In this document: piece by piece, positions 1 to 8,608 of the stretch
Layout of the letters: each line of letters opens with the position of its first letter
Position numbering within the stretch: position 1 is the first letter of the stretch
From: Novosphingobium sp.
GTDB taxonomy: Bacteria; Pseudomonadota; Alphaproteobacteria; Sphingomonadales; Sphingomonadaceae
Length of the DNA: 38,647 nucleotides
Direction of reading: 5' to 3'
Assembly (NCBI RefSeq): GCF_025351285.1
Contig: NZ_JANXWG010000078.1
Coordinates: 1 to 38,647 of the forward strand
Position numbers and translations under genes: made by a program
The notes under the pieces: generated by a model
What the model saw: only the letters and a program-made list of their open reading frames with translations
What the model was told of the DNA's origin: nothing
Databases searched by the model: none

Positions 1-61
1 ACGCTGTGCTGTCAAAATCTTCCCTCAAGCTGATCGCTGATCCCATGGTCACGCCCTCCAA

Positions 62-1021
62 TTGCAGGGCGCCATTGATTCAGAATTTCGCCAGTTTGGG
101 AATCCCCCCCGTGAGTCAGCCTCACGGCAGGTTGGTATTATGCGGAATTTCCGGGATCGACCAAACCTCGGCGCTTCCTGGACGCGAACAATCGAAGGCG
201 GTCGCGAATTCGCAGATTTTCTGGTTCACGACCTTCCGATTACGCACCACACACTCAGCATCAAAGAGGTAAACTACCTTGCCCCGCTGTACCTTAACCC
301 GAGTGAAGACAACTTAGACCAAACCGTCCGCATTAACTTCGATCCCAAACTCTACGCCAAAATCCGCACCGCCGCCGGCCTCACCGGCCCGCAAGCCGCC
401 CCCGATGGCACCGATGCCTTTCGCAAGGCGACCCGCGAGGCGCGGCCCGATGAGGTCAAGGTGTTCGACTACATCTATGGCGTGCTGCATTGCCCGGCCT
501 ATCGCGAGACTTATGCCGAGTTCCTGAAGATCGATTTTCCGCGCGTGCCGTTCCCGGCCTCGCCAGCGTCGTTCCGCGCGATCAGCGAACAGGGTGAGGC
601 GCTGCGCCGGCTGCATTTGATGGAAGATGCCGCGATCGGGGACACGCCCTTTCCGTTCGAGGGGAACGGCGGGAGTGTGGTGGAGAAGATCGCGTTCGAT
701 GGGGGTGAGTTGGAGGTGCCCGCGCCTTTGGAAGTGCTCGCGCTTTCAGAAGTGCCCACCCCCAGCCCCTCCCGCAAGCGGGCGGGGGGTCAGGTTGGCG
801 CTGTCGGCAAGGTCTGGATCAATGCCGATCAGTATTTCTCTGGCGTGCCGCAGGTGGCGTGGACTTTCCACATTGGCGGTTACCAGCCTGCGCAGAAGTG
901 GCTCAAGGACCGCAAGGGTCGTGCGCTCGGGTGGGACGACATTCGCCATTACCAGAAGATCATCAAGATCCTCGCCGAAACCGATCGCATCATGCGCGAG
1001 ATAAAGGTGCCGTTTGTTTGA
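62..1021 (+). pseudogene. Type ISP restriction-modification enzyme, C-terminal remnant
   Basis: The reading frame resembles only the C-terminal target-recognition part of Type ISP (single-polypeptide, LlaGI-like) restriction-modification enzymes. Recognisable blocks are HHTLSIKEVNYLAPLYL, a segment beginning VFDYIYGVLHCPAYRE, LRRLHLME, and near the end IGGYQPAQKWLKDRKGR and HYQKIIKILAETDRIM. Complete enzymes exceed about 1,500 residues and carry nuclease, helicase and methyltransferase domains before this region; none of these is here. The frame is stopped at 38-40, and family resemblance fades upstream of about position 130, so the TTG at 62 is only formal; the first sensible ATG is at 140. 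I read it as a decayed fragment at the edge of a lost island. A short palindromic insertion lies within the frame at 767-789. No partner restriction gene is visible. Confident about family, less about whether any product is made. Confidence 0.75.
767..789. repeat. REP-like palindrome inside the Type ISP remnant
   Basis: A C-rich/G-rich palindrome: CCCGC at 771-775 and GCGGG at 778-782 around an AA loop, extended outward by CCCC and GGGG tracts. It adds a low-complexity PTPSPSRKRAGGQ stretch just before the conserved KVWIN/QYF motif, without breaking the frame. The form is that of short intergenic palindromes common in GC-rich proteobacterial genomes, but here it is in a coding sequence. No duplicated target site is obvious. 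Confidence 0.5.
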
Positions 1022-1091
1022 GGTGTGACAGCAACTTCGCCCGATCGCACTACGCTGCCGGTCCGCGCCAAGGTGGACGGTAATGGGAGCG

Positions 1092-1110
1092 CGAGGGGGT
1101 AACCCCCTCG
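1092..1110 (+). terminator. Hairpin terminator between convergent genes
   Basis: A perfect 8-bp stem (CGAGGGGG / CCCCCTCG) with a TAA loop lies between the end of the Type ISP remnant and the end of the oppositely oriented oxidoreductase gene. On the plus strand it is followed by TAACTTAGCCTTTT, so it reads best as a plus-strand terminator, although the symmetric stem may act in both directions. Confidence 0.55.
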
Positions 1111-1122
1111 TAACTTAGCCTT

Positions 1123-1773
1123 TTACCTCCGCGCCAGACCCTTCTGCTCCATGCGCCATTTCAACTGGTCGAAGCGGTCCTGGCCGAAGAAGGGTTCGCC
1201 GTCGAACACCATCAGCGGGACGCCGTAGTGGCCGCCTTCGCGTTGGGCGGTCTGGCTGGCTTCGATCAACGCATTGAGGCGTTCGGCCTCGGCGCTGACC
1301 ACCGCGTCCATTTCGGCCAGGTCCAGTCCCGCGCGCGCTGCCGCTTGGGCCAGGTGATCGCCCAGGTGCCAGTCCTGTACGCTGCCGCTCCAGATCGTTT
1401 CGCTGACCGCATCGAGGAAGGGCAGGCCGCGCCCGCGTTCCGCGGCGAGTTGGCCGAGTTGGGTAAGGCGGTGGATGTGCGGCTGGTCTTTGGGATAGGT
1501 GCGCGTGGCCATGTCCATCCGCACCGGATCGGGGCGGGGCCAGCGGAACGGCAGCCCAAGGTATTCGGCGCAGCGGTGGATGTCGCGGGTGAAGTAGCTG
1601 AACCACAGTGGATCGCTGTTGGCGAAGAAATCGGGCTGGCGCACCGCGATCGGATAGACCGGGCGGACGTTGCAGCGGACATCGCAATCGCGTTCCAGTT
1701 CGACCAGCCGCTTGACCACGAAGTAGCTGTAGGGCGATCGGAACGACCAGTAGAGGTCATACGTCAGGGTCAT
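1123..1773 (-). CDS. DsbA-family / 2-hydroxychromene-2-carboxylate isomerase-like oxidoreductase
   Basis: A 216-residue thioredoxin-fold protein. It opens with LYWSFRSPYSYF, the signature of the HCCA-isomerase/DsbA-like (kappa-class GST-like) family. The SFRSPYSYF stretch has Ser where DsbA has the CxxC cysteines, so a glutathione-dependent isomerase or transferase is more likely than a dithiol oxidase. The C-terminal GVPLMVFDGEPFFGQDRFDQL block is the conserved cis-Pro region (GVP) and helix of this family. No signal peptide is seen, so it should be cytoplasmic. It lies 68 bp downstream of a TetR-type regulator gene on the same strand and may be cotranscribed with it. The true substrate cannot be read from sequence; family members act in aromatic catabolism or general detoxification. 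Confidence 0.8.
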   Translation of the reverse strand: MTLTYDLYWSFRSPYSYFVVKRLVELERDCDVRCNVRPVYPIAVRQPDFFANSDPLWFSYFTRDIHRCAEYLGLPFRWPRPDPVRMDMATRTYPKDQPHIHRLTQLGQLAAERGRGLPFLDAVSETIWSGSVQDWHLGDHLAQAAARAGLDLAEMDAVVSAEAERLNALIEASQTAQREGGHYGVPLMVFDGEPFFGQDRFDQLKWRMEQKGLARR

Positions 1774-1841
1774 GCGCGGGGTCCATCAGCCGTTCTATTG
1801 GCATGGATGGTGCTATTTTATCGGGCGAGCGTCAAGCTTAC

Positions 1842-2477
1842 TCAATCCGGACTTTGCGCCAGCACCGCTTCGACCAGCCGCAGCACCACGGTGCGTGCGG
1901 TGGCGATCGGCAGTTCCTGATCGTGGCGCAGCAGCCGCCAGGTCTGGAAGCTGAGCGGGGCGAGCACGGCGTTGGCTTGCGCAGGATCGGCCAGCACCGC
2001 TTCGGGCAGCAGCGCTTCGACGCCCTGGCGTTCCACGCGCAGCATGCGCTTGTAGCTTTGCATCAGGAATTCGGACTGATGGCGCTTGATGCTGGCCGAG
2101 ATGCGGAACGGCAGGATTGCTTCGAACACCGAGACGCGGCGTTCGGTCAGTTCGCGGATGCGGCCCTTCCAGTTGGTGGCTTCGAGCGGTTTGAGCATCA
2201 TCGGCAGGACTTTGGCTTCGATGCCGTCGCTCATTTCGCGGTAGAGCGAATCCATGTCGTCGAAGTGGCGGAACACCGAACGCAAGCCTACGCCCGCGCT
2301 TTCGGCGACTTCTGCGGCGTTGGGCGAAATGGTGCCGCCTTCGACCAGGTCGAGCAGCGCCTGGACGATTTTGGCGCGGCTGGAGTGGCTGCGCTGGCGG
2401 CGGCCATCGATCGGCAGATCCGACGTGGCGTCGGTGATGGAGGGTGTTGTGGAAGGGGTTGCCGTGTCGGTTCTCAT
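1842..2477 (-). CDS. TetR/AcrR-family transcriptional regulator
   Basis: A 211-residue protein from the ATG at 2477. The frame is open further upstream to 2642, but that part reads as low-quality intergenic sequence, so I start at MRTDTATP. An N-terminal helix-turn-helix runs from about residue 32 to 78 (SRAKIVQALLDLVEGG, then AEVAESAGVGLRSVFRHF), which is the typical TetR DNA-binding layout, although SVFRHF replaces the more usual YYHF. The rest is an all-helical ligand/dimerisation domain with no recognisable ligand specificity. The gene is divergent from a small membrane-protein gene (179 bp apart) and lies upstream of the oxidoreductase gene, so either could be its target. No clear palindromic operator was found between the divergent starts. 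Confidence 0.8.
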   Translation of the reverse strand: MRTDTATPSTTPSITDATSDLPIDGRRQRSHSSRAKIVQALLDLVEGGTISPNAAEVAESAGVGLRSVFRHFDDMDSLYREMSDGIEAKVLPMMLKPLEATNWKGRIRELTERRVSVFEAILPFRISASIKRHQSEFLMQSYKRMLRVERQGVEALLPEAVLADPAQANAVLAPLSFQTWRLLRHDQELPIATARTVVLRLVEAVLAQSPD

Positions 2478-2656
2478 GGCACGCGTTATGCTGTCACATC
2501 GCTGTAAAGTCGACCACGAGGCGGGGCAGAAGCCTGAAACTCGTCGTGCCGCAGCCACCGCCTGACCCGCAGATTGCGCGGGCGTCCGGTTCGGGTATGG
2601 TTGGTGCAACAAAACAGCGCGCGGGATCGCCGCGCGGAACATGGGAGCGGGACTGG

Positions 2657-3160
2657 ATGACGCAAGCTGCGGGCGCTGCTGCGCTGCCGATGGAGGCCTA
2701 TGCCCACAAGCAGGCCATCGGCGATGTGATTGTCAATTTCGTGCTGACCGTGCTGATCAACGGCTGGCTGACGGGCGGCATGGCCTCGATCCCCGGATCG
2801 CTGCCGATGGGGAACACCGCGCCCAACCTGGGTGGCACGCTGGTGGGCATCGCCTTCTTCCAAAGCCTGCTGCTGACCCCGATCGTGTTCGCGATGACGG
2901 TGGCGCAGCGCAAGGCAGGCAAGGTCATGCCGCCGCTCGATCCGGGGGTGCGCGGGGGCGGCGCGGCGACCCGGCTGACACTGTTGCATCTGGCGGTGAC
3001 GCTGGTGGGAGCGATCGTGCTCGGCATGGTGATCAAGGCGCTGGCGCCAGACCTTGCGTTGTCGCGCTGGGGTTTTGTGGGGCTGGCTGGCGTGATTGCG
3101 GGAGCGCTCGCCTGGCCATTGTCGCGCAGCACCACGCGGCGGGCGCTTGGTCTGGGCTGA
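2657..3160 (+). CDS. Small integral membrane protein of unknown function
   Basis: A 167-residue protein. The start is the ATG at 2657, preceded by GGGAG at 2643-2647. Hydrophobic segments suggest four transmembrane helices: around residues 17-32, 55-75, 108-130 and 138-155. There are no catalytic motifs, no cysteine pairs and no obvious family signature. It is divergent from the TetR regulator gene, which makes it a candidate target of that regulator, and convergent with the SPFH gene; the 127-bp gap between the two ends shows no clear terminator hairpin. I do not recognise the family and assign no function. Confidence 0.65.
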   Translation: MTQAAGAAALPMEAYAHKQAIGDVIVNFVLTVLINGWLTGGMASIPGSLPMGNTAPNLGGTLVGIAFFQSLLLTPIVFAMTVAQRKAGKVMPPLDPGVRGGGAATRLTLLHLAVTLVGAIVLGMVIKALAPDLALSRWGFVGLAGVIAGALAWPLSRSTTRRALGLG

Positions 3161-3287
3161 GCCTGATCAGGGTTTCGGGCGCGAGTGCAAGGATATTGGG
3201 GATCGATCTGCGTGCGCGTGGCCGATGATCGCGCTGGCTGGTCGCGCCGTTGTTCTCCGCGGTGCCGGTCCGTTGCGCTCCGGTGGG

Positions 3288-5336
3288 TCAGGCCGTCCGC
3301 TTCGCGCCGTCGTTCGCCTCGCTGCCGTCCGCGTCGAGCTTGTCGAGCAGCGCGCCGCCCTTTTCGGACAGCAGCATCCCCAGCAGCGCCTGCATCGAAC
3401 CACCGCCCATGCCGCCGCCACTGCCGCCGCCACTGCCGCCGCCATTGCCGCCATCCCCGCCGCTGGTCTGGATCGAAATACGCGGCACGATCTCTACGCC
3501 CGACTTCTCGAGCGCTTCGGCCAGCCGTTCGATCACCTGGCGGGTGAGCTGGATGCGCGCGCCGCCCGAGGCTTCGACCTGGCGGGCGATCGTTTCGGCG
3601 GTGGCCATGCCGGTCTTGGTGATGCGTTCGGGCTCGGCGCTGGCCAGCGCGACCATCTTGGCGGCCTCGCCCTCACCCATGAAGCGCACACGGTCGGCTT
3701 CGGCCTTGGCGAGCGTGCGGGTCTGCTCGGCTTCCTGCGTGGCGCGGCGCAGTGCGGCCTTGCCTTCGTTTTCCTTGACCGTGATCGACAGCTCGGATTC
3801 GGTGATCGCGGTCTGCTGCTTGGCGCGCGCCTCGGCTTCACGCAGCGTGGTTTCGCCCTCGGCGGCGATGCGCTGCTTTTCATATGTCGTGACGCGTTCG
3901 ACCGCGACCTGGCGTTCGCGCAACTGCTGGAGCACCTTTTCGATCTGGTCGTTGCCCACCGCCGCGCGCGGCGTGCCGATCAGCACCTCCTGCAGTTCGA
4001 GATTATAGGCCAGGAACTTGGCGCGCATTTCCTGCCCCGATTGCTCCTGGATGTCCGAACGGTCCTGCAACAATTCGATCAGCGTCTTCTTCTGCGCCAC
4101 GTTCTTGAAATAGGCTGAAACCATCGGGTCCAACGTCTGTTCGACCAGCTTCTTGATGTCGCCGAAGCGCTGCACCACCAAGGGCGCCTTACGGTAATCG
4201 ATGTGCACCACCACCGAAAGCGGCAGCGTCGGTTCGAAGGCATCGCGGGTGATCAGCGACACTTCGGACAAGTTCTCGTCGAAGTTGTGCTGGCCGGTCT
4301 CGGTCTTGTCCCACTTGAGGATGAAGTTGGTGGTGGGCACGATGATCATCTTGCCGGCATACGTATTGAACGCGTATTTGCCCGGCAGCAGCGGATCGCT
4401 CCACACCCCGCGCGATCCGCGCGCGACCAGTTCGCCGTGGCGGTAATCCTCACCCGAAGTATCCGCGGTATCGGCGCCGGTGTAGCTGATGACCACGCCG
4501 ACATGGCCGACTTCGATCACCGTCTTGCTGACCATCTCGACCGTGGCGAACAGCCGGTTGATGAAATAGCTGCCCTCTACCAGCACTTGCAACTGGCGCC
4601 CGCGCCGGCCACCCGCCGCGATGAAGCGTTCGGGATCCTGGAAACTGTTGTGGAAGTGATCGCTATCGGCCTGGTCGGTGCCGACTTCGGGCGCGATGAT
4701 GTGATCGGCGGTCAGCGCCGGGCCGTCATGGACGGTGACGATGCCGATCTGGTCGTTGGCATCCTTGATCACCACCGCGCCGAACCCGCCGCGCTCGGCC
4801 ACCACCGCCTGCATCTGCGCGAACAGATCGGCATCGTTGCGATCGAGGATCAACCCGTAGATCTGGTCGCGGGTCAGGATCACGAATTGCGCGAGGTTGA
4901 TCGCATAAGTGCCCTCGCGCAGGATCGCGCGCTGCGGGCCCTTCTGGCCGCCATCCCCCAGGAACCGGCGGACGTCGAGGAAATCGGCGGTGGCCGAATT
5001 GCTCGCCAGTGTTTGAGTGGAGAGCAGCGACGCGCCGTCGCGCGCGAAAACGTAACCGATCTGGCCCTGCGGGATCGTCACCAGCGGCTGGGTGTGGATA
5101 CGGTACTGGAACGGGAAGAAGAAGTGATAGCCGCCGCGCAGCACTTCGGGCTGGAACCCGGCTTCGCCATTCAAGGCGATCAGCCCGCCGGTGACAGAGC
5201 CGGCCCCGCTCCAAAGTTTTTCGACGACCGCAACGCGGTTGTTGCCGACATAGCGTACCGAGCGCGAGGCGAAAAACAGCGCAAGCACGACAGCTACGAA
5301 GCCGCCGGCTCCGCCCAACACGATGATTTCATTCAT
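3288..5336 (-). CDS. Large SPFH/band-7 (flotillin-like) membrane protein
   Basis: A 682-residue protein. The start is taken at ATG 5336 (MNEIIVLGG), directly before a single N-terminal membrane helix (about residues 4-24), followed by RSVRYVGNNRVAVVEKLW, which is typical entry sequence for SPFH/band-7 proteins. Two SPFH-like stretches follow (about 30-180 and 260-420). A long Ala/Glu/Lys/Arg-rich coiled coil (about 470-590) contains repeated AEAxA motifs, as in flotillins and YqiK. The tail has a Gly/Ser-rich linker (GGGSGGGSGGGMGGGS), then a short hydrophobic MQALLGMLL helix. Flotillin-like proteins organise membrane microdomains and oligomerise through the coiled coil. The upstream gene on the same strand (93 bp away) encodes another membrane protein and is probably cotranscribed. 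The N-terminal topology and the partner are inference; the family call is secure. Confidence 0.85.
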   Translation of the reverse strand: MNEIIVLGGAGGFVAVVLALFFASRSVRYVGNNRVAVVEKLWSGAGSVTGGLIALNGEAGFQPEVLRGGYHFFFPFQYRIHTQPLVTIPQGQIGYVFARDGASLLSTQTLASNSATADFLDVRRFLGDGGQKGPQRAILREGTYAINLAQFVILTRDQIYGLILDRNDADLFAQMQAVVAERGGFGAVVIKDANDQIGIVTVHDGPALTADHIIAPEVGTDQADSDHFHNSFQDPERFIAAGGRRGRQLQVLVEGSYFINRLFATVEMVSKTVIEVGHVGVVISYTGADTADTSGEDYRHGELVARGSRGVWSDPLLPGKYAFNTYAGKMIIVPTTNFILKWDKTETGQHNFDENLSEVSLITRDAFEPTLPLSVVVHIDYRKAPLVVQRFGDIKKLVEQTLDPMVSAYFKNVAQKKTLIELLQDRSDIQEQSGQEMRAKFLAYNLELQEVLIGTPRAAVGNDQIEKVLQQLRERQVAVERVTTYEKQRIAAEGETTLREAEARAKQQTAITESELSITVKENEGKAALRRATQEAEQTRTLAKAEADRVRFMGEGEAAKMVALASAEPERITKTGMATAETIARQVEASGGARIQLTRQVIERLAEALEKSGVEIVPRISIQTSGGDGGNGGGSGGGSGGGMGGGSMQALLGMLLSEKGGALLDKLDADGSEANDGAKRTA

Positions 5337-5428
5337 GGAAACGAGAGAACCCCCGTCGAGGCGCTCGAACCTGTCAGGCGTCCACATGGACGCGCCACGA
5401 CGGGAGCGCTCGCACGTATTACTCCTGC

Positions 5429-6076
5429 CTAGCGGGCGTCGCCAGCGGAATCGGAGGATGGATCCAAAGCGGAACGACCGTACCGCGCAACGACGAAACC
5501 GGCGAGCGCGGCAGCCTCGGCATCGTGCGCAGCGCCGGCTTCGGCATGCAATGCGCTGGCCTCGGCAAGGAGGCTTTCGAGCGCTTCGGCAGTACGGATG
5601 GCGATCGCCTCGCGACGCTCGGCCGAGGCGGAGTCGATGGCCCGGAGCGATGCGGCGAGCAGCGCTTCGCAGTGTTGTGCGAGCGCGGCTAAGCGCGGCT
5701 CGGCACCGCTCCGGCCAAGCACCGCGAGCTGGTCAAGCGCTGCGTCGGCACGCGCGCCAAAGCGGCCTCGTGCCCCGGCGAGCACCAACGCAAAAGGATC
5801 GGCGGCCGAACCGCCCGGACGCACGACCCGGTCGAAGGCTGCTGCCAAGCCGGCCGCGATCAGCGCCAGCCCGGCGTAGATCGCCAGCCCGAACCCGCTG
5901 TCGCGCAGCACGCCCGGCACGATCGCGGCTGCTTGCGGATGGGTCATCAGGGCGCCGATGCGCAAAGCGTCCGCGGCGGCAGCGACGACATAGATCGGCA
6001 GCGCGAAGTGCACGAACGCCCCGCCGACGATCTTCCACCGCGCGATGCGGCGGGGGGCTGGGCTGTGGGCTGCCAT
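5429..6076 (-). CDS. Hypothetical membrane protein upstream of the SPFH gene
   Basis: A 215-residue protein. The frame is open to 6196, but that portion overlaps a dispersed repeat (6136-6177), so the ATG at 6076 (MAAHSPAP) is preferred. Two hydrophobic segments (about residues 17-37 and 60-82) suggest two transmembrane helices with a short loop. A C-terminal half rich in Ala, Glu and Arg (about 110-205) looks like a helical or coiled-coil cytoplasmic domain. No known motif is seen. The position 93 bp upstream of and codirectional with the SPFH/flotillin-like gene suggests an accessory partner in the same membrane complex; that is context only. Function unknown. Confidence 0.6.
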   Translation of the reverse strand: MAAHSPAPRRIARWKIVGGAFVHFALPIYVVAAAADALRIGALMTHPQAAAIVPGVLRDSGFGLAIYAGLALIAAGLAAAFDRVVRPGGSAADPFALVLAGARGRFGARADAALDQLAVLGRSGAEPRLAALAQHCEALLAASLRAIDSASAERREAIAIRTAEALESLLAEASALHAEAGAAHDAEAAALAGFVVARYGRSALDPSSDSAGDAR

Positions 6077-6135
6077 GGGCTGGTGATGGCGGGGTTGGTG
6101 GGGGAAGCAAGTTGGATTTTGGGGGAGGATGAAAA

Positions 6136-6177
6136 GGGCCTCCGGCGGGCAAGGGTCAGGGACCCTTGCAACCCATT
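6136..6177 (+). repeat. Dispersed REP-like palindrome, copy 1
   Basis: The sequence begins GGGCCTCCGGCGGGCAAGGG and ends CCCTTGCAACCCATT. Its core stem is GCAAGGG (6149-6155) with CCCTTGC (6163-6169). Related copies occur at 6288-6325 (inverted) and 10705-10744 (direct), so this is a repeat family and not a single terminator. Confidence 0.6.
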
Positions 6178-6287
6178 CCCTTTTTGGGGCTGACACTGCC
6201 AGCTAAGCGCCTGCCGCGCAGCGGCCATAAAGCCTGCGGCGCGGCGGCGTTGCGCTTGGTCGCGCATTTGCCCGACCTCGACAGTCC

Positions 6288-6325
6288 CGGGTTGCAAGGG
6301 CGATGGCCCTTGCCCGCCGACGGCT
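6288..6325 (-). repeat. Dispersed REP-like palindrome, copy 2 (inverted), just after dnaA
   Basis: The reverse complement closely matches copy 1. The stem is GCAAGGG (6294-6300) with CCCTTGC (6307-6313), flanked by CCGCCGACGG. It lies immediately beyond the dnaA stop codon and faces copy 1 across about 110 bp, so the two copies could form a larger cruciform or 3'-end structure. There is no U-tract, so it is not a classical intrinsic terminator. Confidence 0.6.
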
Positions 6326-6335
6326 CTATTTTCGC

Positions 6336-7772
6336 TTAATCTTCCAACTGCCGCAGCAGCGTGCGCACATCACCATCCATATCCGCATCACGCGTGCGCA
6401 AGTCCTCGATCAGCCGCACCGCGTGAATCACGGTCGAGTGATCGCGCCCGCCGAACTTGCGGCCGATTTCGGGGTACGAACGCGGGGTCAGCACCTTGGC
6501 GAGGTACATCGCCACCTGGCGCGGGCGCACGACCGCGCGGGCGCGGCGTTTGCTCGCCATTTCGGAGCGGTCGACGCGGTAGAACTGGCAGACGGTGCGC
6601 TGGATTTCGTCGATGGTGATGCGGCGGCGGTTGGCCGATAGGATGTCGGTGAGCTGTTCTTCGGCCAGTTGCAGCGAGATCGGCTGCCCGGTCAACTGCG
6701 CATAGGCGATCAGCTTGTTGAGCCCGCCGACCAGTTCGCGGACATTGCGGCTGATCGTGCGCGACAGGAATTCGACCACGTCGGACGGCACCTGGTTGTT
6801 GGCATAACGCGCCAGTCGCGCATCGAGGATCTTGCGGCGCAATTCGATATCGGCCGGCTGGATATCGGCGACAAGGCCCATCGACAGCCTCGACAGCAGC
6901 CGTTGTTCCACCCCGTCGAGCGCTTGCGGCGCCCGATCGGCGGCGACCACCAGCCGCTTGCCCGCGCCGAGCAGCGCATCGATGGTGTGGAGGAATTCCT
7001 CCTGCGTCGAGCTCTTGCCGATGATGAACTGGATGTCGTCGACCAGCAGCAAATCGAAGCCGCGCAGCCGCGACTTGAATTCGATCATCTCGTTCTGGCG
7101 CATGGCCGAGACGAATTCGACCATGAAGCGTTCGGCCGAGCAGTAGAAGATCCGCGCGCCGGGGCGGTTGGCGGCGAAGGCATGGCCGATCGCGTGGAGC
7201 AAGTGGGTCTTGCCCTGCCCGGTCGAGGCCTTGAGGTACAATGGCGAAAACTGCGGGATTTCGAGCGCGGCCATGCGTTGCGCGGCGTTGAGTGCAAGCA
7301 CGTTGGCCGAACCAGCCACGAATTCGGCGAAAGTGAGCGAGGGGTCGAGCCCCGAGGCGAAGCCGCCGGCCATGTCGGGCGCCATATGCGGCGCCATGCC
7401 TTGCGTGCTTCCGTTCGGCAGTCCGGTGCGTGGCGCAGCAGAGGCCGCGTCACCGGGCATGCGCAGCCCGGGCATGTTCAGACCAGGGAGGGCGCGGCGG
7501 CGCGGGTGAACCGCGATGCGCACCTGGCGCACTTCGCTGCGCGCGATCTTCCAGGCGAGCGAAAGCCGTTCGGCAAAGCGATCGGCCACCCAGTTGGCGG
7601 AAAATTCGGTGGGAAGGAACAGATCGAGCGTGCCGGTGTCCTTGTCGAAGCTGCCGAGCTGGATCGGCTTGATCCACTGTCCGTATAATTGCGGACCCAG
7701 ATCCTTCTTGAGGCCTTGGCTGATATCGGCCCAATCGGCCGCAAGATCCAATGCGTCCTGGTCTTCTTCCAT
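6336..7772 (-). CDS. dnaA: Chromosomal replication initiator protein DnaA
   Basis: DnaA binds origin DnaA boxes and opens the duplex to start replication. From ATG 7772 the protein is 478 residues, a normal length. Domain I is recognisable ([21 protein letters not shown], about residues 14-34). The AAA+ domain has a Walker A STGQGKTH (Lys188) and a Walker [10 protein letters not shown]. The C-terminal domain IV ends with the DNA-binding signature [12 protein letters not shown] short Met/Pro-rich linker (NMPGLRMPG and [13 protein letters not shown]) separates domains I and III. Start choice: ATG 7772 is preceded by a GGCGGGG purine tract and fits the family. In-frame ATGs at 7832 and 7961 would add up to 63 residues carrying hexapeptide repeats (see 7851-7922). 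Function secure; exact start moderately sure. Confidence 0.95.
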   Translation of the reverse strand: MEEDQDALDLAADWADISQGLKKDLGPQLYGQWIKPIQLGSFDKDTGTLDLFLPTEFSANWVADRFAERLSLAWKIARSEVRQVRIAVHPRRRALPGLNMPGLRMPGDAASAAPRTGLPNGSTQGMAPHMAPDMAGGFASGLDPSLTFAEFVAGSANVLALNAAQRMAALEIPQFSPLYLKASTGQGKTHLLHAIGHAFAANRPGARIFYCSAERFMVEFVSAMRQNEMIEFKSRLRGFDLLLVDDIQFIIGKSSTQEEFLHTIDALLGAGKRLVVAADRAPQALDGVEQRLLSRLSMGLVADIQPADIELRRKILDARLARYANNQVPSDVVEFLSRTISRNVRELVGGLNKLIAYAQLTGQPISLQLAEEQLTDILSANRRRITIDEIQRTVCQFYRVDRSEMASKRRARAVVRPRQVAMYLAKVLTPRSYPEIGRKFGGRDHSTVIHAVRLIEDLRTRDADMDGDVRTLLRQLED

Positions 7773-7850
7773 CGTCACCCCGCCCGCCTTGCGCCCAGCT
7801 TTTGATACTGTCGGTCCCGCTTCGTTATGCATTGCAATGGCCCTGCCCAG

Positions 7851-7922
7851 TGCCGGGTGCGGAACCTGTGCCGGGTGCGGAACCTGTGCCGGATGCAGAC
7901 CCTGAGCCGGGTGCGCGCCCTC
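7851..7922. repeat. Four tandem copies of an 18-bp unit at the dnaA 5' end
   Basis: Units start at 7851, 7869, 7887 and 7905. The first two are identical (TGCCGGGTGCGGAACCTG); the third differs at three positions and the fourth is more diverged. On the minus strand, in the dnaA frame, the array would encode HPAQVP hexapeptides (AHPAQGLHPAQVPHPAQVPHPALG region in the frame) if translation begins at ATG 7961; otherwise it is 5' leader sequence. Confidence 0.85.
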
Positions 7923-8475
7923 TGCTTGTGAAATGGTTTCTGCCAGTCTTCCGAATGCCATGCCTGATGTCACAATATATGGCCCAATCCAGAAGCTGTG
8001 CGCGGGCAACAGGTGCCCCGCGCTTGCACAAACGATCCCACCACCACGCCGAGGCGTAGCGGATGCACTTTTTTATTTTCGCAGCGCCTGTCGGGCCTGA
8101 ACCCGGCAGCTTCCCCACCCAATTTCTCAGGCCCAGTCCTCGTTTACCTACGCCCTGCGGCGCTCGACAATCCGGACAGTATCCTTTGCGTTCGCATCGT
8201 CCCGGACAATTGATCATGCCCGATCGATCGAGAACCGCGATGGTTGCTCACCCGATAAACCTCTGTCTATGCGCCGGGGACGGTTAGGCAAGCTTGGGGA
8301 GTGAAAAAAATCTGAAATATTCCACTTGACTCACGACTACTGCCGCAAATGAAGTAAGTATCTGAAAAACCGAACTAATTTGCAAGTTAACTGCGAATCG
8401 TTGTGTTTCCGGCATTTGCTTGATCTGCGTGTCTGTCAGATCAGTGAAACAACCAATGTGAATCGGACATGACAA

Positions 8476-8498
8476 AGGGGCCGGCTCGGCCGACCCCT
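8476..8498 (-). terminator. Probable rpsT terminator hairpin
   Basis: A GC-rich hairpin: AGGGG/CCCCT, one C-A mismatch, then CGGC/GCCG around a TCG loop. On the minus strand, downstream of the rpsT stop codon, it is followed by TTTGTC, a weak U-tract. Position and form suit an intrinsic terminator separating rpsT from dnaA. Confidence 0.5.
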
Positions 8499-8529
8499 GC
8501 AACGTTCCTTGTTTGTGCCGAAATGGTGC

Positions 8530-8608
8530 GAATCAGCATCGCGCCGTAGCGAATCAGCGCGCGAATCAGAGCCTGATTCGAAACTCGCGAAAGTGCGGGT
8601 TTCGAATC
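8530..8608. promoter_or_regulatory. Clustered GANTC (CcrM-type) methylation sites between rpsT and dnaA
   Basis: Five GANTC sites lie within 79 bp, at 8530, 8551, 8563, 8575 and 8604. Three are in a repeated GCGAATCAG context, and 8563-8579 forms a perfect 7-bp inverted repeat (GAATCAG AGC CTGATTC). Two further sites are at 8395 and 8460. GANTC is the CcrM recognition site in Alphaproteobacteria, where methylation state is known to influence dnaA expression in Caulobacter. Whether these sites act on dnaA here is inference. Confidence 0.5.

Noticed and set aside
6..272. An 88-codon frame at the left edge
   Set aside because: It overlaps the Type ISP remnant in another frame and lacks any protein-like feature.
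8290..8475. AT-rich island near dnaA as the replication origin
   Set aside because: No convincing DnaA boxes or 13-mer-type repeats were found, and dnaA is often not at the origin in Alphaproteobacteria; GC skew of the whole chromosome would be needed.
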